The position numbers and the translations under genes were made by a program. Below are positions 13,335 through 24,127 of a stretch of 64,000 nt of DNA, in pieces. Location: the NCBI GenBank assembly GCA_030386875.1, contig CM059563.1:50471602-50535601 (forward strand). Direction: 5' to 3'. Every line of letters starts with the position of its first letter. The first letter of the stretch is position 1. The DNA is from Morinoia aosen (lineage: Eukaryota; Arthropoda; Malacostraca; Amphipoda; Talitridae). The notes under the pieces are model-generated. The model was given only the letters and a program-made list of their open reading frames with translations. It was not told the origin of the DNA and searched no databases.

Positions 13335-13770
13335 CTGCAACTTCAACGGCGTTTTCTGTGTCGCTACCTCACTACTTCATCGGCGGCTTCTGTGTCGCTA
13401 CTTCTCTACTTCAACGGCGGCTTCTGTGTCGCTACTTCGCTTTTTCAACGGCGGCTTCTGTGTCGCTACTTCGCTTCTTCAACGGCGGCTTCTGTGTCGC
13501 TACTTCGCTTCTTCAACGACGGCTTCTGTGTCGCCACTCTGCTACCTCAACGGCGGCTTCTGTGTCGCTACTTCGCAACTTCAACGGTGGCTTCTGCGTC
13601 GCTACTTCGCTTCTTCAACGGGGGCTTCTGTGTCGCCACTGTGCTACTTCGACGGCGGCTTCTGTGTCGCTTCTTCACTTCTTCAACGGCGGCTTCTGTG
13701 TTGCTACTTCTCTACTTCAACGGCGGCTTCTGTGTCGCCACTCTGCTACTTCAACGGCGGCTTCGGTGTC
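13335..13770 (+). repeat. Patch with private monomer variants
   Basis: Within S2 this stretch has variants not noticed elsewhere in the window: aacggcgttttctg (about 13,345), cttcatcggcgg (about 13,376), aacgggggcttc (about 13,618), cttcgacggcgg (about 13,648) and cttcacttcttcaac (about 13,675). It is still the 34-bp unit in the same phase and orientation. It either lost its partner copies or was imported from a part of the array outside the window. Confidence 0.65.
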
Positions 13771-16700
13771 GCTACTTCGCTTTTTCAACGGCGGCTTCTG
13801 TGTCGCTACTTCGCTTTTTCAACGGCGGCTTCTGTGTCGCTACTTCGCTTTTTCAACGGCGGCTTCTGTGTCGCTACTTCGCTTTTTCAACGGCGGCTTC
13901 TGTGTCGCTACTTCGCTTCTTCAACGGCGCCTTCTGAGTCGCCACTCTGCTACTTCAACGGCGGCTTCTGTGTCGCCACTTCACAACTTGAACGGCGGCT
14001 TCTGTGTCGCTAGTTCTCTACTTCAACGGCGGCTTCTGTGTCGCTAATTCTCTACTTCAACGGCGGCTTCTGTGTCGCTAATTCTCTACTTCAACGGCTG
14101 CTTCTGTGTCGCTTCTTCACTACTTCAACAGCGGCTCTGTGTTGCTACATCTCTACTTCAACGGCGTCTTCTGTGTCGCCACTCTGCTACTGCAACGGCG
14201 GCTTCTGTGTCGCTACTTCGCTAACTCAGCGGCGGCTTCTGTGTCGCTACTTCGCTAACTCAGCGGCGGCTTCTGTGTCACTACTTCAACCGCGGCTTCT
14301 GTGTCGCCACTCGGCTACTTCAACGGCGGCTTCTGTGTCGCTACTTCAACGGCGCCTTCTGTGTCGCTACTTCGCTACTTCAACGGCGGCTTCTGTGTCG
14401 CTACTTCGCTACTTCAACGGCGGCTTCTGTGTCGCTACTTCGCTACTTCAACGGCGGCTTCTGTGTCGCTACTTCGCTACTTCAACGGCGGCTTCTATGT
14501 CGCTACTTCGCTTCTTCAACGGCGGCTTCTGTGTCGCTACTTCGCTTCTTCAACGGCGGCTTCTGTGTCGCTACTTCGCTTCTTCAACGGCGGCTTCTGT
14601 GTCGCTACTTCGCTTCTTCAACGGCGGCTTCTGTGTTCCTACTTCTCTACTTTACCGGCGGCTTCTGTGTCGCTACTTCTCTACTTTACCGGCGGCTTCT
14701 GTGTCGCTACTTCTCTACTTTACCGGCGGCTTCTGTGTCGCTACTTCTCTACTTCAACAGCGGCTTCTGTGTCGCTACTTCTCTACTTCAACCGCGGCTT
14801 CTGTGTCGCTACTTCTCTACTTCAACGGCGGCTTCTGTGTCGCCACTCTGCTACTTCAACGGCGGCTTCTGTGTCGCTACTCCAACGGCGGCTTCTGTGT
14901 CCCTACTTCTCTACTTCAACGGCGGCTTCTGAGTCGCCACTCTGCTACTTTAACGGCGGTTTCTGTGTCGCTACTTCAACGGCGGCTTCTGTGTCGCTAC
15001 TTCAACGGCGGCTTCTGTGTCGCTACTTCGCTTCTTCAACGGCGGCTTCTGTGTCGCTACTTTGCTTCTTCAACGGCGGCTTCTGTGTCGCTACTTCGCT
15101 TCTTCAACTGCGCCTTGTGAGTCGCCACTCTGCTACTTAAACGGCGGCTTCTGTGTCGCTATTTCACTACTTCAACGGCGGCTTCTGTGTCGCTATTTCA
15201 CTACTTCAACGGCGGCTTCTGTGTCGCTACTTCTCTACTTCAACGGCGATTTCTGTGTCGCTACTTCTCTACTTCAACGGCGGCTTCTGTGTCGCCACTG
15301 TGCTACTTCAACGGCTGCTTCTGTGTCGCCACTCAGCTACTTCAACGGCGGCTTCTGTGTCGCCACTCTGCTACTTCAACGGCGGCTTCTGTGTCGCCAC
15401 TCTGCTACTTCAACGGCGGCTTCTGTGTCGCCACTCTGCTACTTCAACGGCGGCTTCTGTGTCGCCACTCTGCTACTTCAACGGCGGCTTCTGTGTCGCC
15501 ACTCTGCTACTTCAACGGCGGCTTCTGTGTCGCCACTCTGCTACTTCAACGGCGGCTTCTGTGTCGCTACTTCACTACTTCAACGGCGGCTTCTGTGTCG
15601 CCTCTTCCACTGCGGCTTCTGTGTTACTACTTCTCTACTTTAACGGCGGCCTCTGTGTCGCTACTTCTCTACTTCAACGGCGGCTTCTGTGTCGCTAATT
15701 CTCTACTTCAACGGCGGCTTCCGTGTCGCTACTGCTCTACTTCAACGGCAGCTTCTGTGTCGCTACTGCTCTACTTCAACGGCGGCTTCTGTGTCGCCAC
15801 TCTGCTGCTACTTCAACGGCGGCTACTCCGTCGCTACTTCGCTTCTTCAACGGAGGCTTCTGTGTCGCTACTTCGCTTCTTTAGCGGCGGCTTCTGTGTC
15901 GCTACTTCGCTTCTTTAGCGGCGGCTTCTGTGTCGCTACTTCGCTTCTTTAACGGCGGCTTCATTGTCGCTACCTCGCTACTTAAACGGCGGCTTCTGTG
16001 TCGCCACTCAGCTACTTCAACGGTGGCTTCTGTGTCATTACTTCACTACTTCAACGGCGGCTTCTGTGTCGCTACTTCTCTACTTCAACGGCGGCTTCTG
16101 TGTCGCTACTTCTCTACTCCAACGGCGGCTTCTGTGTCGCTACTTCTCTACTTCAACGGCGGCTTCTGTGTCGCTACTTCTCTACTTCAACGGCGGCTTC
16201 TGTGTCGCTACCTCGCTACCTAAACGGCGGCTTCTGTGACGCCACTGTGCTACTTCAACGGCGGCTTCTGTGTCGCAACTTCAACGGCGGCTTCTGTGTT
16301 GCTAATTCTCTACTGCAAGGGCTGCTTCTGTGTCGCTTCTTCACTACTTCAACGGCGGCTCTGTGTTGCTACTTCTCTACTTCAACGGCGTCTTCTGTGT
16401 CGCCACTCTGCTACTTCAACGGCGGCTTCTGTGTCGCCACTCGGCTACTTCAACGGCGGCTTCTGTGTCGCTACTTCGCTACTTCAACGGCGGCTTCTGT
16501 GTCGCTACTTCGCTACTTCAACGGCGGCTTCTGTGTCGCTACTTCGCTACTCCAACGGCGGCTTCTGTGTCGCTACTTCGCTACTCCAACGGCGGCTTCT
16601 GTGTCGCTACTTCGCTTCTTCAACGGCGGCTTCTGTGTCGCTTCTTCACTACTTCAACGGCGGCTTCTGTGTTGCTACTTCTCTACTTCAAGGCCGGCTT

Positions 16701-17517
16701 CTGTGTCGCCACTCAGCTACTTCAACAGCGGCTTCTGTGTAGCTAATTCGCTACTTCAACGGCGGCTTCTGTGTCTCGACTTCTCTACTTCAACGGCAGC
16801 TTCTGTGTCGCCACTCTTCTACTTCAACGGCGGCTTCTGTGTCGCCACTGTGCTACTTCAACGGTGGCTTCTGTGTCGCCACTGTGCTACTTCAACGGCG
16901 GCTTCTGTGTCGCCACTCAGCTACTTCAACGGCGGCTTCTGTGTCGCCACTCTGCTACTTCAACGGCGGCTTCTGTGTCGCCACTCAGCTACTTCAACGG
17001 CGGCTTCTGTGTCGCCACTCAGCTACTTCAACGGCGGCTTCTGTGTCGCTACTTCGCTTCTTTAACGGTGGCTTCTGTGTCGCCACTCAGATACTTGAAC
17101 GGCGGCTTCTTTGTCGCCACTCAGCTACTTCAACGGCGGCTTCTGTGTCACTACTTCACTACTTCAACGGCGGCTTCTGTGTCGCTACTTCTCTACTTCA
17201 ATGGCGGCTTTTGTGTCGCCACTGTGCTACTTCAACGGCGGCTTCTGTGTTGCTACTTCTCTACTTTAACGGCGGCTTCTGTGTCGCCACTCTGCTAATT
17301 CAACGGCGGCTTCTGTGTCGCTAATTCAACGGCGGCTTCTGTGTCGCTACTTCGTTACTTCAACGGCGGCATCTGTGTCGCTACTTCGCTTCTTCAACGG
17401 CGGCTTCTGTGTCGCTACTTCGCTTCTTCAACGGCGGCTTCTCTGTCGCTACTTCGCTTTTTCAACGGCGGCTTCTGTGTCGCTACCTCGCTTTTTCAAC
17501 TGCGGCTTCTGTGTCGC

Positions 17518-17789
17518 CACTCAGCTACTTCAACGGCGGCTTCTGTGTCGCCACTCAGCTACTTCAACGGCGGCTTCTGTGTCGCCACTCAGCTACTTCA
17601 ACGGCGGCTTCTGTGTCGCCACTCAGCTACTTCAACGGCGGCTTCTGTGTCGCCACTCAGCTACTTCAACGGCGGCTTCTGTGTCGCCACTCAGCTACTT
17701 CAACGGCGGCTTCTGTGTCGCCACTCAGCTACTTCAACGGCGGCTTCTGTGTCGCCACTCACCTACTTCAACGGCGGCTTCTGTGTCGC
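17518..17789 (+). repeat. Run of 8 ccactcagctac monomers, last one variant
   Basis: Seven regular cactcagctac monomers start between 17,518 and 17,722, followed by one with cactcacctac at 17,756. That g-to-c change was seen only here. The paralogous runs at 6,253 and 21,283 have six and seven copies. Confidence 0.86.
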
Positions 17790-18785
17790 TACTTCGCTTC
17801 TTTAACGGCGGCTTCTGTGTCGCCACTCAGATACTTGAACGGCGGCTTCTGTGTCGCCACTCAGCTACTTCAACGGCGGCTTCTGTGTCGCTACTTCTCT
17901 ACTTCAACGGCGGCTTTTGTGTCGCTACTTCTCTACTTCAACGGCGGCTTTTGTGTCGCCACTGTGCTACTTCAACGGCGGCTTCTGTGTCGCTAATTCA
18001 ACGGCGGCTTCTGTGTCGCTACTTCGCTTCTTCAACGGCGGCTTCTGTGTCGCTACTTCGCTTTTTCAACGGCGGCTTCTGTGTCGCTACCTCGCTTTTT
18101 CAACGGCGGCTTCTGTGTCGCTACTTCACTACTTCAACGGCGGCTTGTGTCGCTACTTCACTACTTCAACGGCGGCTTGTGTCGCTACTTCTCTACTTCA
18201 ACGACGGCTTCTGTGTCGCCACTGTGCCACTTCAACGGCTGCTTCTGGGTCGCTTCTTCACTACTTCAACGGCGGCTTCTGTGTTGCTACTCTACTTCAA
18301 GGGCGGCTTCTGTGTCGTCACTCTGCTACTTCAACGGCGGCTTCTGTGTCGCTACTTCGCTTCTTCAACGGCGGCTTCTGTGTCGCTACTTCGCTTCTTC
18401 AACGGCAGCTTCTGTGTCGCTTCATCACTACTTCAACAGCGGCTCTGTGTTGCTACATCTCTACTTCAACGGTATCTTCTGTGTCGCCACTCTGCTACTG
18501 CAACGGCGGCTTCTGTGTCGCCACTCTGCTACTGCAACGGCGGCTTCTGTGTCGCTACTTCGCTAACTCAGCGGCGGCTTCTGTGTCGCTACTTCAACCG
18601 CGGCTTCTGTGTCGCCACTCGGCTACTTCAACGGCGGCTTCTGTGTCGCTACTTCGCTACTTCAACGGCGGCTTCTGTGTCGCTACTTCGCTACTTCAAC
18701 GGCGGCTTCTGTGTCGCTACTTCGCTACTTCAACGGCGGCTTCTGTGTCGCTACTTCGCTACTTCAACGACGGCTTCGGTGTCGC

Positions 18786-19159
18786 TACTTCGCTTCTTCA
18801 ACGGCGGCTTCTGTGTCGCTACTTCGCTTCTTCAACGGCGGCTTCTGTGTCGCTACTTCGCTTCTTCAACGGCGGCTTCTGTGTCGCTACTTCGCTTCTT
18901 CAACGGCGGCTTCTGTGTCGCTACTTCGCTTCTTCAACGGCGGCTTCTGTGTCGCTACTTCGCTTCTTCAACGGCGGCTTCTGTGTCGCTACTTCGCTTC
19001 TTCAACGGCGGCTTCTGTGTCGCTACTTCGCTTCTTCAACGGCGGCTTCTGTGTCGCTACTTCGCTTCTTCAACGGCGGCTTCTGTGTCGCTACTTCGCT
19101 TCTTCAACGGCGGCTTCTGTGTCGCTACTTCGCTTCTTCAACGGCGGCTTCTGTGTTTC
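18786..19159 (+). repeat. Homogeneous run of 11 identical-type monomers
   Basis: This is the paralogue of the 9-copy run at 7,491 and the 12-copy run at 22,485. It starts after a ttcaacgacgg monomer with cttcggtgtcgc (the g form is private here) and ends at gtgtttctacttc. The length difference of exactly two monomers from S1 fits slippage or unequal exchange in register. Confidence 0.88.
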
Positions 19160-20394
19160 TACTTCTCTACTTCACCGGCGGCTTCTGTGTCGCTACTTCT
19201 CTACTTTACCGGCGGCTTCTGTGTCGCTTCTTCTCTACTTTACCGGCCGCTTGTGTGTCGCTACTTCTCTACTTCAACGGCGGCTTCTGTGTCGCCACTC
19301 TGCTACTTCAACGGCGGCTTCTGTGTCGCTACTTCAACGGCGGCTTCTGTTTCCCTAATTCTCTACTTCAACGGCGGCTTCTGAGTCGCCACTCTGCTAC
19401 TTTAACGGCGGTTTCTGTGTCGCTACTTCAACGGCGGCTTCTGTGTCGCTACTTCAACGGCGGCTTCTGTGTCGCTACTTCAACGGCGGCTTCTGTGTCG
19501 CAACTTCAACGGCGGCTTCTGTGTCGCCACTCTGCTACTTCAACGGCGGCTTCTGTGTCGCTACTTCGCTTCTTCAACGGCGGCTTCTGTGTCGCTACTT
19601 CGCTTCTTCAACGGCGGCTTCTGTGTCGCTACTTCGCTTCTTCAACGGCGGCTTCTGTGTCGCTACTTCGCTTCTTCAACGGCGGCTTCTGTGTCGCTAC
19701 TTCGCTTCTTCAACGGCGGCTTCTGTGTCGCTACTTTGCTTCTTCAACGGCGGCTTCTGTGTCGCTACTTCGCTTCTTCAACTGCGCCTTTTGAGTCGCC
19801 ACTCTGCTACTTGAACGGCGGCTTCTGTGTCGCTATTTCACTACTTCAACGGCGGCTTCTGTGTCGCTATTTCACTACTTCAACGGCGGCTTCTGTGTCG
19901 CTACTTCTCTACTTCAACGGCGGCTTCTGTGTCGCCACTGTGCTACTTCAACGGCTGCTTCTGTGTCGCCACTCTGCTACTTCAACGGCGGCTTCTGTGT
20001 CGCCACTCTGCTACTTCAACGGCGGCTTCTGTGTCGCCACTCTGCTACTTCAACAGCGGCTTCTGTGTCGCCACTCTGCTACTTCAACGGCGGCTTCTGT
20101 GTTGCCACTCTGCTACTTCAACGGCGGCTTCTGTGTCGCTACTTCACTACTTCAAAGGCGGCTTCTGTGTCGCCTCTTCCACTGCGGCTTCTGTGTTACT
20201 ACTTCTCTACTTTAACGGCGGCTTCTGTGTCGCTACTTCTCTACTTCAACGGCGGCTTCTGTGTCGCTAATTCTCTACTTCAACGGCGGCTTCCGTGTCG
20301 CTACTGCTCTACTTCAACGGCAGCTTCTGTGTCGCTACTGCTCTACTTCAACGGCGGCTTCTGTGTCGCCACTCTGCTGCTACTTCAACGGCGG

Positions 20395-23300
20395 CTACTC
20401 TGTCGCTACTTCGCTTCTTCAACGGCGGCTTCTGTGTCGCTACTTCGCTTCTTCAACGGCGGCTTCTGTGTCGCTACTTCGCTTCTTCAACGGCGGCTTC
20501 TGTGTCGCTACTTCGCTTCTTTAGCGGCGGCTTCTGTGTCGCTACTTCGCTTCTTTAGCGGCGGCTTCTGTGTCGCTACTTCGCTTCTTTAACGGCGGCT
20601 TCTGTGTCGCTACCTCGCTACTTAAACGTCAGCTTCTGTGTCGCCACTCAGCTACTTCAACGATGGCTTCTGTGTCACTACTTCACTACTTCAACGGCGG
20701 CTTCTGTGTCGCTACTTCTCCACTTCAACGGCGGCTTCTGTGTCGCTACTTCTCTACTTCAACGGCGGCTTCTGTGTCGCCACTCAGCTACTTCAACGGC
20801 GGCGTCTGTGTCGCTACTTCGCTTCTTTAACGGTGGCTTCTGTGTCGCCACTCAGATACTTGAACGGCGGCTTCTTTGTCGCCACTCAGCTACTTCAACG
20901 GCGGCTTCTGTGTCACTACTTCACTACTTCAACGGCGGCTTCTGTGTCGCTACTTCTCTACTTCAATGGCGGCTTTTGTGTCGCCACTGTGCTACTTCAA
21001 CGGCGGCTTCTGTGTTGCTACTTCTCTACTTTAACGGCGGCTTCTGTGTCGCCACTCTGCTAATTCAACGGCGGCTTCTGTGTCGCTAATTCAACGGCGG
21101 CTTCTGTGTCGCTACTTCGTTACTTCAACGGCGGCATCTGTGTCGCTACTTCGCTTCTTCAACGGCGGCTTCTGTGTCGCTACTTCGCTTCTTCAACGGC
21201 GGCTTCTCTGTCGCTACTTCGCTTTTTCAACGGCGGCTTCTGTGTCGCTACCTCGCTTTTTCAACTGCGGCTTCTGTGTCGCCACTCAGCTACTTCAACG
21301 GCGGCTTCTGTGTCGCCACTCAGCTACTTCAACGGCGGCTTCTGTGTCGCCACTCAGCTACTTCAACGGCGGCTTCTGTGTCGCCACTCAGCTACTTCAA
21401 CGGCGGCTTCTGTGTCGCCACTCAGCTACTTCAACGGCGGCTTCTGTGTCGCCACTCAGCTACTTCAACGGCGGCTTCTGTGTCGCCACTCAGCTACTTC
21501 AACGGCGGCTTCTGTGTCGCTACTTCGCTTCTTTAACGGCGGCTTCTGTGTCGCCACTCAGATACTTGAACGGCGGCTTCTGTGTCGCCACTCAGCTACT
21601 TCAACGGCGGCTTCTGTGTCGCTACTTCTCTACTTCAACGGCGGCTTTTGTGTCGCCACTGTGCTACTTCAACGGCGGCTTCTGTGTCGCTAATTCAACG
21701 GCGGCTTCTGTGTCGCTACTTCGCTTCTTCAACGGCGGCTTCTGTGTCGCTACTTCGCTTTTTCAACGGCGGCTTCTGTGTCGCTACCTCGCTTTTTCAA
21801 CGGCGGCTTCTGTGTCGCTACTTCACTACTTCAACGGCGGCTTGTGTCGCTACTTCTCTACTTCAACGACGGCTTCTGTGTCGCCACTGTGCCACTTCAA
21901 CGGCTGCTTCTGGGTCGCTTCTTCACTACTTCAACGGCGGCTTCTGTGTTGCTACTCTACTTCAAGGGCGGCTTCTGTGTCGTCACTCTGCTACTTCAAC
22001 GGCGGCTTCTGTGTCGCTACTTCGCTTCTTCAACGGCGGCTTCTGTGTCGCTACTTCGCTTCTTCAACGGCAGCTTCTGTGTCGCTTCATCACTACTTCA
22101 ACAGCGGCTCTGTGTTGCTACATCTCTACTTCAACGGTATCTTCTGTGTCGCCACTCTGCTACTGCAACGGCGGCTTCTGTGTCGCCACTCTGCTACTGC
22201 AACGGCGGCTTCTGTGTCGCTACTTCGCTAACTCAGCGGCGGCTTCTGTGTCGCTACTTCAACCGCGGCTTCTGTGTCGCCACTCGGCTACTTCAACGGC
22301 GGCTTCTGTGTCGCTACTTCGCTACTTCAACGGCGGCTTCTGTGTCGCTACTTCGCTACTTCAACGGCGGCTTCTGTGTCGCTACTTCGCTACTTCAACG
22401 GCGGCTTCTGTGTCGCTACTTCGCTACTTCAACGGCGGCTTCTGTGTCGCTACTTCGCTACTTCAACGACGGCTTCTGTGTCGCTACTTCGCTTCTTCAA
22501 CGGCGGCTTCTGTGTCGCTACTTCGCTTCTTCAACGGCGGCTTCTGTGTCGCTACTTCGCTTCTTCAACGGCGGCTTCTGTGTCGCTACTTCGCTTCTTC
22601 AACGGCGGCTTCTGTGTCGCTACTTCGCTTCTTCAACGGCGGCTTCTGTGTCGCTACTTCGCTTCTTCAACGGCGGCTTCTGTGTCGCTACTTCGCTTCT
22701 TCAACGGCGGCTTCTGTGTCGCTACTTCGCTTCTTCAACGGCGGCTTCTGTGTCGCTACTTCGCTTCTTCAACGGCGGCTTCTGTGTCGCTACTTCGCTT
22801 CTTCAACGGCGGCTTCTGTGTCGCTACTTCGCTTCTTCAACGGCGGCTTCTGTGTCGCTACTTCGCTTCTTCAACGGCGGCTTCTGTGTTTCTACTTCTC
22901 TACTTCACCGGCGGCTTCTGTGTCGCTACTTCTCTACTTTACCGGCGGCTTCTGTGTCGCTTCTTCTCTACTTTACCGGCCGCTTGTGTGTCGCTACTTC
23001 TCTACTTCAACGGCGGCTTCTGTGTCGCCACTCTGCTACTTCAACGGCGGCTTCTGTGTCGCTACTTCAACGGCGGCTTCTGTTTCCCTAATTCTCTACT
23101 TCAACGGCGGCTTCTGAGTCGCCACTCTGCTACTTTAACGGCGGTTTCTGTGTCGCTACTTCAACGGCGGCTTCTGTGTCGCTACTTCAACGGCGGCTTC
23201 TGTGTCGCTACTTCAACGGCGGCTTCTGTGTCGCAACTTCAACGGCGGCTTCTGTGTCGCCACTCTGCTACTTCAACGGCGGCTTCTGTGTCGCTACTTC

Positions 23301-24127
23301 GCTTCTTCAACGGCGGCTTCTGTGTCGCTACTTCGCTTCTTCAACGGCGGCTTCTGTGTCGCTACTTCGCTTCTTCAACGGCGGCTTCTGTGTCGCTACT
23401 TCGCTTCTTCAACGGCGGCTTCTGTGTCGCTACTTCGCTTCTTCAACGGCGGCTTCTGTGTCGCTACTTCGCTTCTTCAACGGCGGCTTCTGTGTCGCTA
23501 CTTTGCTTCTTCAACGGCGGCTTCTGTGTCGCTACTTCGCTTCTTCAACTGCGCCTTTTGAGTCGCCACTCTGCTACTTGAACGGCGGCTTCTGTGTCGC
23601 TATTTCACTACTTCAACGGCGGCTTCTGTGTCGCTATTTCACTACTTCAACGGCGGCTTCTGTGTCGCTACTTCTCTACTTCAACGGCGGCTTCTGTGTC
23701 GCCACTGTGCTACTTCAACGGCTGCTTCTGTGTCGCCACTCTGCTACTTCAACGGCGGCTTCTGTGTCGCCACTCTGCTACTTCAACGGCGGCTTCTGTG
23801 TCGCCACTCTGCTACTTCAACAGCGGCTTCTGTGTCGCCACTCTGCTACTTCAACGGCGGCTTCTGTGTCGCTACTTCACTACTTCAAAGGCGGCTTCTG
23901 TGTCGCCTCTTCCACTGCGGCTTCTGTGTTACTACTTCTCTACTTTAACGGCGGCTTCTGTGTCGCTACTTCTCTACTTCAACGGCGGCTTCTGTGTCGC
24001 TAATTCTCTACTTCAACGGCGGCTTCCGTGTCGCTACTGCTCTACTTCAACGGCAGCTTCTGTGTCGCTACTGCTCTACTTCAACGGCGGCTTCTGTGTC
24101 GCCACTCTGCTGCTACTTCAACGGCGG
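20395..24127 (+). repeat. Marker-delimited array segment S4 (3,733 bp)
   Basis: The marker carries the T allele (ctactctgtcgct), shared only with the next marker at 24,128, which fits one duplication producing both. After about 370 bp of start sequence the segment jumps, near 20,770, to sequence matching S1 from about 5,750 (the ggcggcgtctg monomer at 5,771 recurs at 20,801). From 21,080 it follows S3 from 17,315 at offset 3,765, falling to 3,733 by 20.3/24.0 kb. It is therefore a third copy of block B lying directly after the second. The cttaaacgtcagc variant at 20,622 and 24,355 is private to this pair. Confidence 0.84.
22485..22892 (+). repeat. Homogeneous run of 12 identical-type monomers
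   Basis: This is the longest uninterrupted run of the tacttcgcttc monomer counted in the window. Its left flank (ttcaacgacgg) and right flank (gtgtttctacttc) are the same as in the 9-copy and 11-copy paralogues. Confidence 0.88.

Larger units (their letters stand above)
9072..15822 (+). repeat. Marker-delimited array segment S2 (6,751 bp)
   Basis: This is a mosaic segment. The first about 570 bp copies positions 1-570, then at about 9,643 (just after ctactgaaacgg) it switches to sequence matching 35.9-37.7 kb. From about 11.4 to 13.25 kb it matches 57.2-59.1 kb at an offset of 45,806-45,840. About 13,335-13,770 holds variants not noticed elsewhere. From about 14.05 kb to the end it resembles a shortened form of block B (7.1-9.07 kb), including the ttaccggcgg monomers. 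A run of seven monomers with ctacttctctac lies at 9,722-9,959. The composition suggests several exchanges between distant parts of the array. Confidence 0.8.
15823..20394 (+). repeat. Marker-delimited array segment S3 (4,572 bp)
   Basis: The marker here is the C allele, ctactccgtcgct, the only C form in the window. The first 0.5 kb is a divergent copy of the S1 start, with cttcattgtcgc at 15,960 and no ctttggcgg monomer. From about 16.4 kb it follows S1 from about 5.1 kb, with offsets of 11,367 (at 5.40-6.04 kb), 11,265 (at 6.05 kb) and 11,323 (at 8.5-9.07 kb). The offset steps are whole or near-whole monomer gains and losses. At 18,143-18,180 two consecutive monomers carry cggcttgtgtcgct, a 2-bp deletion; the copy at 21.84 kb has one and the copy at 6.88 kb has none. 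Confidence 0.82.
17315..20394 (+). repeat. Block B, second of three copies
   Basis: This block occurs at about 6,050-9,071, here, and at 21,080-24,127. The last two are 3,765 to 3,733 bp apart, a near-tandem duplication. Landmarks shared by all three are ttcgttacttc with ggcggcatctg, ggcggcttctctgtcgc, ttcaactgcgg, the run of ccactcagctac monomers, gccactgtgccac, ggtatcttctg, ttcaaccgcgg, the long run of ctacttcgcttc monomers, ttcaccggcgg and ttaccggcgg, ctgtttccctaattc, and ttcaactgcgcc. The second and third copies share the cggcttgtgtcgct deletion that the first lacks, so they are the closer pair. Confidence 0.84.
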
